A stretch of DNA of 64,000 nucleotides from Blautia luti (GTDB lineage: Bacteria > Bacillota > Clostridia > Lachnospirales > Lachnospiraceae): NCBI RefSeq assembly GCF_033096465.1, contig NZ_AP028156.1:121001-185000 (forward strand), read 5' to 3'. The position numbers and the translations under genes were made by a program. A model generated the notes under the pieces. That model saw nothing but the letters and a program-made list of their open reading frames with translations, did not search any database and was not told the origin of the DNA. This document shows, one piece after another, positions 17,401 to 23,955 of this stretch. Each line of letters begins with the position of its first letter. Positions within the stretch are counted from its first letter, which is position 1.

Positions 17401-18704
17401 TTACAAGTGATAATCTGAAGAGTATCTCTGTAAATGCGGATAATAAATCCTTTACTTCTGTAGATGATGTTCTGTTCAGTAAAGATAAAACAGTGCTGGT
17501 GGCATATCCGGGAGGCAAGGCTGCGGAGTCTTATTCAATTCCGGAGGGAACACAGAAGATCGGCATTATGGCGTTTGAAATGCAGAGTAATCCGGAGTCT
17601 GTTATAATTCCGGCAAGTGTGGATTATATAGGAGAACAGGCATTCGGATGGATGGGCAAGAAACTGAAAAGTATTTATTTCAAGGGGGATATGCCGGTAT
17701 TCGAGGAGAATTCCTATAGCAATGTATTTTCGAATACGACGACTACAGCGTATTATCCTGATGATAACAGTACGTGGAAAAGAAGTTCACTTCCCGGTGT
17801 GTCATCAGTAACATGGAAAACCTGGACAGTACCCGGAAAGCCGACAGTGACACCGACGGCAACGCCTACGCCAACGCCAAAACCGACGGTGACACCGACA
17901 CCAACGGCGAAGCCAACGCCAAAGCCGACGGTGACACCGACACCAACGGCGAAGCCAACGCCAAAACCGACAGCAGCGCCGAGCCCAACGGTGACACCAA
18001 CACCAACGGCGAAGCCCACAGCGACACCAAGGCTGACGGTAACGCCTGGTCCCACAGCGACGCCGAAACCGACAGCAGCGCCGAGCCCAACGGCAGCGCC
18101 TGAACCAACGGAAACACCTGCGCCGAAGCCAACGGTGGCACCGACAGCAACCCCTGCACCAACGGCGAAGCCCACAGCAGTTCCAACCCCTGCTGTGCTT
18201 ACAGGAAAGTTCACAGTCACTCTTTCCAAAACATCCTATACCTATAATGGAAAAAAACAGACTCCGAAAGTTACAGTAACTTATAAAGGAAAAACTGTTT
18301 CTTCGAAATACTATACAGTAAGTTACAAAAACAACAAAAACGTAGGAAATGCATCTGTCACTGTAACGGGAAAAGGAAAATACAAAGCCTGCTCAGGAAA
18401 AGCATCATTTAAAATTATCCTAAAGCCAGGAAATATATCAGAACTGAAAGCCGGAAAGAAATCCGCATCTGTCAAATGGAGCAAAATATCAGGAGCAGCC
18501 GGATATCAGCTGCAGTACAGCACCAGCAAAAAATTCTCAAAGAGTAAAACTGTAAAGATATCAGGAACTGCAAAAAATAAGCAGACAATTAAAAGTTTAA
18601 GTTCCCAAAAGACTTATTATGTAAGAATCCGTGCATATAAGACGGTAAACGGTAAGAAATGGTACGGAGCCTGGTCGAAGAGTAAAAAATGTTGTGTTAA
18701 ATAA
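14499..18704 (+). CDS. Large secreted protein: papain/C39-like cysteine peptidase domain, BspA-type leucine-rich repeats, Pro/Thr linker, Ig-like and Fn3 domains
   Basis: 1401 residues; start after AGGAAGGAGAGAGG. Signal peptide 1-23 (ending near VLAA), then ADFSDGTGDD and an acidic Ser/Glu linker to about 90. Residues about 440-620 look like a cysteine-peptidase fold: WDGSCLGMALSM (Cys470), DGHSVVVCGYE (His582) and IYDCNT (Asp604/Asn606). About 870-1085 are LRR_5/BspA-type repeats (RIGGAAFFELSNLKEAVIPESV, SITIEEGAF). About 1113-1233 is a Thr/Pro/Lys-rich linker built from TP units. The end carries one Ig-like repeat related to those of the 8655-12956 protein, then Fn3 (YYVRIRAYKTVNGKKW). No sortase motif. 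Protease activity is inferred from the triad pattern; the natural substrate is unknown. Confidence 0.8.
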   Translation: MKRMFAILLAFLVLVQSTWVLAADFSDGTGDDTFSSGSEDMITEPSEEEIFSEPDMSSEDETSEDNFSTSDEEENETQSAQNDQEQEITAESLIGKDYYAGSDYIGFFRGTTTSDNKEIYFKWKKGYEILYLYISDVHSTSPDHFSTLLYLNYMSDFSTVSVSERKSYYGACLEGTLEKNGQWEFKITDIFGSVVYRQNFDESGQKALFDLNDQRILLDSEGSVKGSYYVRDGNSVKAELDLITWEIQDTKIAQFKGFSYDISAENSRNVIASLNIKLKAVNVGKTTLTGTTAEGKTVSCTIYVEPEMKVTAPVSIPDSDEIICKISLPKANKDYLDNYMKNLKHTIKNNDSTGSLTEDSFSYSISSDNTSASGILKVRASGSQGSADITFTSEGGFSKTVNVPIARDNISDYFVLRKDTNRFDHAHSTWGTADFSTDYLDLLLNMQSKHPVISKNRLRQEEHRAWDGSCLGMALSMIYMNEGMLSERLGDTYYYSFDNPLKGSPLMNTINYYQLCQNSDNFSYSHSTYKEGLTNLLMGESLSSFLKNMVTEAKKSSNERLPFCFTYTYTYMVDNKSHTDGHSVVVCGYEKDAHTGGHLIKIYDCNTISSRYLYMNISSDFKSFSFTDSNGAVLNSLWKNMQFIGINDLASASWNLLKNSGKSMVSVNAASASQNTAEISFSAYKQFNLKNEKGQTLSYDGNTYAGNLPVYSSKVSGETNPVITIETDPVNSFEVSGFTDEFEISAEINGKYYNASTDGASKIVLDKTNGIVTDGENYSFSMAVSADLQTCDLFQVSGSTSGTSNMTSDADKITYQSEETVSGVNVAIYNGNDYRTENVNSDCDEISFSDTSAGQLSVSKILTSGSCGADAQWKLNTRGILTISGSGKMEDLYGETFVPSYYQSKVKKVVIQNGITRIGGAAFFELSNLKEAVIPESVTEIGYQAFAFCGMSDIVIPASVITIEEGAFTSDNLKSISVNADNKSFTSVDDVLFSKDKTVLVAYPGGKAAESYSIPEGTQKIGIMAFEMQSNPESVIIPASVDYIGEQAFGWMGKKLKSIYFKGDMPVFEENSYSNVFSNTTTTAYYPDDNSTWKRSSLPGVSSVTWKTWTVPGKPTVTPTATPTPTPKPTVTPTPTAKPTPKPTVTPTPTAKPTPKPTAAPSPTVTPTPTAKPTATPRLTVTPGPTATPKPTAAPSPTAAPEPTETPAPKPTVAPTATPAPTAKPTAVPTPAVLTGKFTVTLSKTSYTYNGKKQTPKVTVTYKGKTVSSKYYTVSYKNNKNVGNASVTVTGKGKYKACSGKASFKIILKPGNISELKAGKKSASVKWSKISGAAGYQLQYSTSKKFSKSKTVKISGTAKNKQTIKSLSSQKTYYVRIRAYKTVNGKKWYGAWSKSKKCCVK
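17837..18195 (+). repeat. Pro/Thr linker-coding tandem repeat
   Basis: GC-rich repeat within the preceding gene. A 42-base unit (AACGCCAAAACCGACGGTGA and onward) encodes TPKPTVTPTPTAKP; two near-exact copies start near 17874 and a third begins before diverging into related PTATP/PTAAP units. The region differs clearly in base composition from the rest of the gene and opens long artefactual frames on the other strand. Confidence 0.8.
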
Positions 18705-18705
18705 G

Positions 18706-18751
18706 AAAACAAGGTCTGAACGCTGAAAAACAATGTTCAGACCTTGTTTTT
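18706..18751. terminator. Bidirectional intrinsic terminator
   Basis: A 16-bp perfect stem, AAAACAAGGTCTGAAC (18706-18721) and GTTCAGACCTTGTTTT (18735-18750), with A/T runs on both flanks, between the convergent surface-protein gene and the kinase operon. Confidence 0.92.
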
Positions 18752-18753
18752 AT

Positions 18754-19572
18754 CTACTGGTACCGCAACATAACAATTGAATCAAAGCTATCTCCGTGAT
18801 CCAGCCACTGGCAGCTGCCGTCATTTTTGGTGCAGATGTCTTCGATGATAGATAAGCCGAAGCCATGGTTTACGATATCGGATTTGGAGGTTTTGTGGTC
18901 AAAAGTTTGTGCAGGGTCTTTGCTGTTTCGCATATGTATGGTAAGAAAACCAGCTGACATGCGTGAGGTCACGGAAATAAAAGGTTCCGGAAGTCCGCAT
19001 GTACTGCAGCTCTCAAGTCCATTATCCAGGAGATTGAAAAATATACTGCTCAGTTCAGAAGAAGAAATGCACGACTTCTCCGGAAGAAGGATCTCATAGC
19101 TGATTTTGACATTTTTCTGCAAAGCCAGAAATCTTTTGTCCGCAAGGATCGCATTGATCAGGCTGTCATGGCAGATCGGGTGGAAACGCTCCTTCTGGAA
19201 ATTATCTGTAATAGCAGGAAGGTAGTTCTGGATCTTATCATATTCACCTGACTTCAGATAAGTCTGAAGTGTCTGGAGATTCTGGATCGTGGCCTGCTGG
19301 AATGCCAGCGTTTCCTGACGTCTGGAAATAAAAAGCTGTTCCTGATCTTTCTGCAGCTGTTCCTGTTTCTGAAGAGACTGGAATTCTGCCTCCTGCTGGG
19401 CGTTTTTCAATGACTGTTTAACCAGAAGATAGAGATGCCTGTAAATAAACAACAGCAGGAAAGACTGGATAAGCAGGAAAATATAGGCAATTTCAGACTT
19501 TACGGAAAGCAGAAAATTGCACAGCTGGACTCCGAAAATTTCCAGAAACAAAATAATAAAACCAGATTTCAT
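18754..19572 (-). CDS. GHKL-type histidine kinase ATPase subunit lacking the phosphoacceptor His
   Basis: 272 residues. One or two membrane segments (1-50), a Gln/Glu-rich coiled coil (about 52-100), then a GHKL ATPase domain with N-box FFNLLDNGLESC (about 178-189) and G-box HGFGLSIIEDI. At the place where GHKL kinases carry the phosphoacceptor (RHD..N), this protein has LAFQQATIQNLQTL: aligned by eye with the neighbour's WNHDMENHLFSL, His becomes Gln93, Asp becomes Ala94 and Asn becomes Gln97. It therefore seems able to bind ATP but not to autophosphorylate in the usual place. The ATG overlaps the stop of the upstream kinase-like gene by four bases, so the two are co-translated. Together they look like two halves of one sensor kinase. 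Confidence 0.8.
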   Translation of the reverse strand: MKSGFIILFLEIFGVQLCNFLLSVKSEIAYIFLLIQSFLLLFIYRHLYLLVKQSLKNAQQEAEFQSLQKQEQLQKDQEQLFISRRQETLAFQQATIQNLQTLQTYLKSGEYDKIQNYLPAITDNFQKERFHPICHDSLINAILADKRFLALQKNVKISYEILLPEKSCISSSELSSIFFNLLDNGLESCSTCGLPEPFISVTSRMSAGFLTIHMRNSKDPAQTFDHKTSKSDIVNHGFGLSIIEDICTKNDGSCQWLDHGDSFDSIVMLRYQ

Positions 19573-20471
19573 AAGTTCCTCTTTTCCGGCGGAAGATCTG
19601 AAAGAAGAGATTCCAGATATTTCTCTGCCTCATCGTATTTCTTAGTGTTTATCAGGTAATTCAAAGAAAAAAGATGATTCTCCATGTCGTGGTTCCATTT
19701 GCGCACAGAACGGTATTCCTTCTCCATTTCCTGTGAAAATTCCATCTGTTTTCTGGTAAAATCCATCTGCTGAACAAGCAGCTCATGCTCCTTTTCCCTG
19801 GCGTAGATATTGCGGAAAGCCCGAAGCACAATAAAATAACAGAGAAATTCAATCAGCCAGTACAGAAAGATCAGCCAGCCATACCAGGGAGAATTTTCCT
19901 TATACAGGATCAATCCCGTAATAAGAGACGAAACCTGTGCAGGAAAGACCAGTTCTGCAAGGGTAGTCAGATGGATGCTGTGAGAGTACTTTTTCAGCAG
20001 GGGAACTACCTTCGAGATGATCAGTAATGCAATAAGGAAGGTCAGAGTTGTCATAAGAAGGAGTTCCCATGTGGTAGAAAGCGTATGGTAAATGTTATAA
20101 GCTGCTTCTCCGTGGAGCAATGCATAAAGTGACAGGATCAATGATCCGGAAATGGATTCAGAGATCATCATGATCGAGATATAGATCAAAAATGCCGAAA
20201 GCTTCCTTTTCAATGTATCTGTAAAAAGGAGAATCACCCACAGGACAAGGGCTAGCTGGAGCACCCAGGTTCCGAAACTCTGATAAAAATATTTTACGAC
20301 AATGGCGAAAGCCGTAGAGATCATAAAACAAAGAAAAATCCGTACGCGGCTTCGGGAGAGAAATTTCCCGGAAGGTGTAAGGATGCCGGGGAAAAAGAGA
20401 GCAGCGCAGCAGGAAATGGAAAAGGATGCCGGTAAAAGTGAACATAATAAATATTTGAGAATATAAACCAT
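19569..20471 (-). CDS. Membrane sensor with GHKL phosphoacceptor (DHp) helix but no ATPase domain
   Basis: 300 residues. About six membrane segments (1-225) of the peptide-sensing AgrC/ComD type, then a coiled helix ending in KEYRSVRKWNHDMENHLFSLNY, which carries the HD..N phosphoacceptor motif (His261). The protein stops 39 residues later (PPEKRNL), where the catalytic ATPase domain (about 150 residues) would normally begin. The stop codon overlaps the start of the ATPase-only gene downstream. The likely reading is a sensor that is phosphorylated in trans by the next protein and passes phosphate to the LytTR regulator encoded 30 bases upstream. The translational overlap makes a simple sequencing error less likely, since both ends are clean. 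Confidence 0.8.
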   Translation of the reverse strand: MVYILKYLLCSLLPASFSISCCAALFFPGILTPSGKFLSRSRVRIFLCFMISTAFAIVVKYFYQSFGTWVLQLALVLWVILLFTDTLKRKLSAFLIYISIMMISESISGSLILSLYALLHGEAAYNIYHTLSTTWELLLMTTLTFLIALLIISKVVPLLKKYSHSIHLTTLAELVFPAQVSSLITGLILYKENSPWYGWLIFLYWLIEFLCYFIVLRAFRNIYAREKEHELLVQQMDFTRKQMEFSQEMEKEYRSVRKWNHDMENHLFSLNYLINTKKYDEAEKYLESLLSDLPPEKRNL

Positions 20472-20500
20472 GATATTGCCTTTCTGTAAATAATATAAAG

Positions 20501-21208
20501 TTACCTGAGCATCAGCAGCGAAAATGCTTTTTTTGTATCATCATAATGGGCACGGCTGACAGGAATGCCCTTCCCGTTATTCAGTATGATCTCAGCATGA
20601 TGAAGACTGGTGACTGCATGCAGATTTACGAGAAAGCTTCTGTGGCAGCATACAAAAAAGGAAGGAAGCTGCTGTTGAAGTTCACTGAGTTTATCTCTGG
20701 TGGTATAGGTTTTATTTCCGGTATAAATAAAAGTTTCCCGCAGATTACGCTCCAGATACAGAATATTATCTGCAGGAATTCTGAGCTGAGTCTGCTTTAC
20801 CTTAAAGGTAAGATACTGTTTCCGGCCGGTGTCCAGATTTTTCAGCGCAGCATGCAGGGCATCTGCCAGATAATCATTCAGCCGGTTTTTGTTAATGAAG
20901 TAGGTATGCTTCGTTGAATAGACATCGGAAGCATACTCCAGATACTGGCTGATGAAGATCAGCTGTGTCTGAGGATTCCGGCTGTTGATCATCTGTCCCA
21001 GATCGATCCCTGAAATAGATTTGTCCTCCAGTTCAATATCCAGAAAAACAAGGTTATACTGACAGACATTCTCTGACAGTGCTTTCAGGAATTCCCTGCC
21101 GGAAAGGAAAGAATCCAGTTTATAGGGAACATTTAACATAGTTTTAAGGTTGTTTTTTATAATTTCAACGAAGATCTCATTGTCTTCGCAGATAGCAATT
21201 TTCAGCAT
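20501..21208 (-). CDS. LytTR-family response regulator
   Basis: 235 residues: receiver domain 1-120 (MLKIAICEDNE; phosphoacceptor Asp57 in LVFLDIEL; a conserved Lys near KHTYFINKN) and a C-terminal LytTR DNA-binding domain (about 133-235; ILYLERNLRETFIYT, FFVCCHRSFLVNL). It is the first gene of a three-gene minus-strand operon with two sensor-kinase halves. Relatives (AgrA, VirR, ComE) bind direct repeats upstream of target promoters; a 12-base direct repeat lies just upstream at 21310 and 21350. No peptide pheromone gene was identified nearby. Confidence 0.88.
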   Translation of the reverse strand: MLKIAICEDNEIFVEIIKNNLKTMLNVPYKLDSFLSGREFLKALSENVCQYNLVFLDIELEDKSISGIDLGQMINSRNPQTQLIFISQYLEYASDVYSTKHTYFINKNRLNDYLADALHAALKNLDTGRKQYLTFKVKQTQLRIPADNILYLERNLRETFIYTGNKTYTTRDKLSELQQQLPSFFVCCHRSFLVNLHAVTSLHHAEIILNNGKGIPVSRAHYDDTKKAFSLLMLR

Positions 21209-21309
21209 AATTCAATAATTCACCTTCGGATGTATATGTATTCAGCTAATTTTTGGCCGTAGTGTCTTTATAAGAACAATATACAGGAAAAATGGTGGAA
21301 AGTCTACGG

Positions 21310-21361
21310 CAAATATTACAGCAGCAGATCGTGAAGGGGAGAAACATGCCAAATATTACAG
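21310..21361. repeat. Pair of 12-base direct repeats, candidate regulator binding sites
   Basis: CAAATATTACAG occurs at 21310-21321 and again at 21350-21361, a spacing of 40 bases or nearly four helical turns, about 100-150 bases upstream of the LytTR regulator start. LytTR proteins bind imperfect direct repeats, so these may be autoregulatory sites; the assignment is tentative. Confidence 0.4.
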
Positions 21362-21475
21362 TTTTATGGTTAATTATGCAAATTGGTTGAAATAAATACA
21401 AAAAACTATACAATAACACCTGTGAGGTAATTTCCAAGCCGGTAGTAAAAGAAAAAGATAAAATATTTACTTATG

Positions 21476-21519
21476 AAACAAGGGCCGAATCCCGGGGACG
21501 GGGTTTAGGTCCTTGTTTT
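21476..21519. terminator. Hairpin upstream of the acyltransferase gene containing a GGGGACGGGGTTT motif
   Basis: AAACAAGGGCC (21476-21486) pairs with GGTCCTTGTTT (21508-21518), with one G-U pair. The loop holds CCCGGGGACGGGGTTTA. The same GGGGACGGGGTTT(A/G)GGTCCT string recurs at 22833 just after the acyltransferase gene. It is 99 bases before the acyltransferase start, where a terminator would have no obvious upstream gene to serve, so it may be an attenuator or the end of a lost gene. Confidence 0.5.
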
Positions 21520-21617
21520 ATGAAATTAGTTGAACGGGAGACGATATGCTGATACAATAATATTTAGGATAAATATGGAATATTATTGTGTTATAAAAAA
21601 GATTTACAGGAGGTTTT

Positions 21618-22790
21618 ATGTTTACTTTAGTTCAGAAAAAGAAACAAAATACGCAGAGTATAGAAGGAAATATACATAAATCTCAGGATATTTTTGGTAA
21701 ATATCAATCCGACTGCCTGAAGGGAATTGCCATCATTATGCTTATTGCCCATCACTGCTTTTTGGGGCCATCCCGTTATAAAGGTCAGGAGCTTATTTTT
21801 ATCATACCTGAATCAGTGTGGAATTATGTTGCTCTTTTCTTTAAAATATGTGTGTCGCTTTTTGTTTTTATCAGTGCATATGGATTAACGAAAAAGATGA
21901 TGTCTTTGCCAAAAGATGCAGATAGTCAGACCACCCATAAATTTATAGGAAATATGATTTTATCAAGGGTGATCCGTCTGCTGGGAGGATTTATTTTTGT
22001 ATTTTTGCTGGTAGATATTTTTGCATTATTCTATGATCCGGGGCGTCTGGCTGAAATTTACGGAAGCGTCTTTCCTCTGAATATGGAATACTATATCCTG
22101 GATATGCTTGGCCTGGCCCAGCTGCTGGGGACACCTACATTTCTCGGAACTTACTGGTATTACAGCCTGGCACTGATACTGATCGTACTTGTTCCCCTGT
22201 TTTATCTGCTTTTAGAGAAGGTGGGGTCTTTAGCGTTTTTGTGTGTGGTTGCAGTACTGAATTTTACAGTTACTTTCGGAAACATAAATATCTGGCATTA
22301 TATCTTGTGCATTGCTGTCGGTATTGCTGCGGCTTATGGTAACACGATTACCCGAATGGTACAGTTTCGGATATGTGGCAATAATGTGATTAATAAAATT
22401 TTGAAATTCCTGCTGGAATTTTCAGGAATACTACTTGTGATGAGCGTACGTGAAGGTCCGTTAAAGGGTGTTCTGTATCCGTTCTGGGATGCGGTTATTC
22501 CGGTTATGGTAACGGCTTTTGGATGTGAGTTCCTTTTCTCCCTGCCGGGACTTAAACAGGTCCTGAGGTTCCTGGGAGTATATTCTGCGAATATTTTCCT
22601 GGTTCATAACTATATCCGCAGGGTTTGGTTCTATGATTTTACATACAGTTTTAAATACCCGCTGTTGATCGTAAATGTATTGATGATCATTTCGCTGATG
22701 CTCTCTATTGGGATAGAATTTTTGAAGAAAGTTCTTCATTATAATGAGGCCGTTGGCAAGATTGTTAAGCTTATAAGTCGGGGAAGGTGA
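21618..22790 (+). CDS. Membrane acyltransferase (acyltransferase family 3)
   Basis: 390 residues, start after ACAGGAGG. About ten membrane segments; the N-terminal motif DCLKGIAIIMLIAHHC carries the conserved His of acyltransferase-3 enzymes and is followed by SLFVFISAYGLTKK, as in sugar O-acetyltransferases such as OatA-type and exopolysaccharide acyltransferases. The C-terminal part (YSANIFLVHNYIRRVWFYDF) is also typical. It likely acetylates or acylates a cell-wall or exported polysaccharide at the membrane. There is no fused periplasmic SGNH domain. The gene stands alone between two similar hairpins. Confidence 0.85.
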   Translation: MFTLVQKKKQNTQSIEGNIHKSQDIFGKYQSDCLKGIAIIMLIAHHCFLGPSRYKGQELIFIIPESVWNYVALFFKICVSLFVFISAYGLTKKMMSLPKDADSQTTHKFIGNMILSRVIRLLGGFIFVFLLVDIFALFYDPGRLAEIYGSVFPLNMEYYILDMLGLAQLLGTPTFLGTYWYYSLALILIVLVPLFYLLLEKVGSLAFLCVVAVLNFTVTFGNINIWHYILCIAVGIAAAYGNTITRMVQFRICGNNVINKILKFLLEFSGILLVMSVREGPLKGVLYPFWDAVIPVMVTAFGCEFLFSLPGLKQVLRFLGVYSANIFLVHNYIRRVWFYDFTYSFKYPLLIVNVLMIISLMLSIGIEFLKKVLHYNEAVGKIVKLISRGR

Positions 22791-23105
22791 AAAAGGATTA
22801 TTGGAAAAGATATGATACAGGGTCTGGACTTCGGGGACGGGGTTTGGGTCCTGTTTTTTTGATAAATTTAAGAAAATGGCCAGAATTTGTCGAAACATTT
22901 TAGTTGAATTATCGCCCATATTGTGCTAAAGTAAAACAAAGCATTTCATTTCTATCATTCTATACGGACATTTTCCGTATCTGAGCTTATCAGCCGTTCG
23001 GCTATCACGAAGAAATCTCAATGCTTAAATAACTTGATCAGGCAGGGAGGTTTCCGGAAGATTATTACCATGGGATTCTCCCGACAGTGCAAAAGGAGGA
23101 TTAAC
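22791..23105. other. Gap after the acyltransferase with leader of a decayed Rpn-type gene
   Basis: After the hairpin at 22817-22860 comes a credible promoter for the remnant at 23106: TTGAAT at 22904-22909, 17-base spacer, TAAAGT at 22927-22932. Two small perfect hairpins follow in the leader, ATACGGA/TCCGTAT (22962-22980) and AGCCG/CGGCT (22992-23003). No protein-coding gene is visible. Confidence 0.5.
22817..22860 (+). terminator. Terminator-like hairpin after the acyltransferase gene
   Basis: ACAGG (22817-22821) pairs with CCTGT (22850-22854), with further GTCTGGAC/GGGTCC pairing possible, followed by seven T. The interior contains GGGGACGGGGTTTGGGTCCTG, almost the same as the string in the hairpin at 21494-21519. 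Confidence 0.7.
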
Positions 23106-23370
23106 ATGGCAGAAAATAACACCGATGTTTTACCTGCGAACCGGATTTATAAATCACGGATCTTCGCAATGCTGTTCAGCAACAGGAATGAACTGCTGAA
23201 ACTTTACAATGCGATCAATGGAACCAGGACATAACCGAAAACTGATGGAAACCGGCAAAACACTTCAGGACTACGCAGAATATACATCACGTGTAAGAAC
23301 CTATGCAGCAGAAATGTCGCTGGATGAAGCCGTAGAACGTGCTATCACGGAATGCATCAGAGAGAAAATA
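23106..23370 (+). pseudogene. Remnant of an Rpn-family (PD-(D/E)XK, transposase_31-like) recombination-promoting nuclease
   Basis: AAAAGGAGG precedes ATG 23106. The first 42 codons (NRIYKSRIFAMLFSNRNELLKLYNAINGT) match the N-terminus of Rpn/PDDEXK_2 proteins, then a stop occurs at 23232. From about 23220 another frame encodes PGHNRKLMETGKTLQDYAEY and VERAITECIRE, which is the C-terminal third of the same family. About 150 central residues with the nuclease motifs are missing and the C-terminal tail is lost as well, joined to the hairpin at 23388. The gene is dead; it is one of three genes here that keep both ends but lack the middle. Confidence 0.75.
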
Positions 23371-23387
23371 TGTGAAAATAAATCCCC

Positions 23388-23426
23388 AACAGGGTCTGAA
23401 CTGAGAAAAAAGTTCAGGCCCTGTTT
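23388..23426 (+). terminator. Hairpin, probable terminator
   Basis: AACAGGGTCTGAACT (23388-23402) pairs with AGTTCAGGCCCTGTT (23411-23425) around an eight-base A-rich loop; the T run after it is short. The stem resembles the terminators at 18706 and 22817 (ACA(A)GG.TCTG..). Confidence 0.6.
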
Positions 23427-23539
23427 GCGTTATAGTTGTAAACAGAAATTGACAGCCAATTTCCCTACAAGTTATAATAAGAAAAATACTTACCAACAAC
23501 TTTAAATATCAGCAGTTATAGAAGACAGGAAGAGTATGA

Positions 23540-23881
23540 ATGAGAGAAATAAAACAGGACAGGAATCATAACAGACATAAGAAGAAAATTGCAGCACTGC
23601 TCGGCATTTTCTGCGTGGGAGCTGTTCTTTTCAGCGGATGTGCCGGTGTGGGAGATGTACAGAAGGGAAATACCCGGAGTCTGCCCCAGGTTATTGTGGG
23701 CAGTGATGATTATCCGCCGTTTAATTTCGAAGATGCCGGAAGCATTCCAATCATTGCCATGACTGCCAATGCCTTCGACGAAGATGTGAGACAATGCATG
23801 GAAGCGGGAATGAATGCACATCTTTCCAAACCGCTGGAGATGAAAAAGGTTGTGGAAACCATTGCCGGATATTGTGGATAA
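23540..23881 (+). pseudogene. Hybrid sensor histidine kinase reduced to its two ends by an in-frame internal deletion
   Basis: A 113-codon frame. Residues 1-37 are a lipoprotein-like signal ([11 protein letters not shown]), then [17 protein letters not shown], the start of a periplasmic solute-binding domain as found at the N-terminus of large hybrid kinases. The sequence passes directly into [20 protein letters not shown] and [17 protein letters not shown], the second half of a receiver domain (the T and K motifs of the phosphorylation site region) as found at the C-terminus of the same kinases. The membrane helix, DHp, ATPase and the phosphoacceptor Asp of the receiver are absent. A function as a genuine small lipoprotein is unlikely because the receiver fragment would be outside the cell. 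Confidence 0.75.
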
Positions 23882-23901
23882 AGAGCGTGATATCTTTTAC
23901 A

Positions 23902-23930
23902 TTTACAGTAAAGTAACAGTCTGGTATACT
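23902..23930 (+). promoter_or_regulatory. Strong promoter for the nucleoside hydrolase
   Basis: TTTACA at 23902-23907, 17-base spacer, TATACT at 23925-23930 preceded by TG (extended -10). The start codon is 25 bases further on. Confidence 0.7.
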
Positions 23931-23955
23931 ATAGAGAAAAAAGAGGAAATCGGTT

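Larger units (their letters stand above)
21209..21617. other. Intergenic region between divergent regulator operon and acyltransferase
   Basis: About 410 bases without a credible gene. It contains a 12-base direct repeat CAAATATTACAG at 21310-21321 and 21350-21361 (exactly 40 bases apart) and a hairpin at 21476-21519. A 63-residue minus-strand frame here starts with TTG, lacks a ribosome site and was rejected. A strong AGGAGG precedes the acyltransferase at 21618. Confidence 0.6.

Noticed and set aside
17753..18229. Val/Gly/Ala-rich minus-strand frame and a plus-strand Asp/Gly-rich frame
   Set aside because: Both are shadow translations of the 42-base Pro/Thr linker repeats of the surface-protein gene.
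21246..21437. 63-codon minus-strand frame with CCC, considered as a peptide pheromone precursor for the LytTR system
   Set aside because: Starts with TTG, no ribosome-binding site, no AgrD-like pattern; not supported.
23540..23881. Considered as a genuine small secreted lipoprotein
   Set aside because: Its C-terminal half is a cytoplasmic receiver-domain fragment lacking the phosphoacceptor, which makes sense only as the remains of a larger hybrid kinase.
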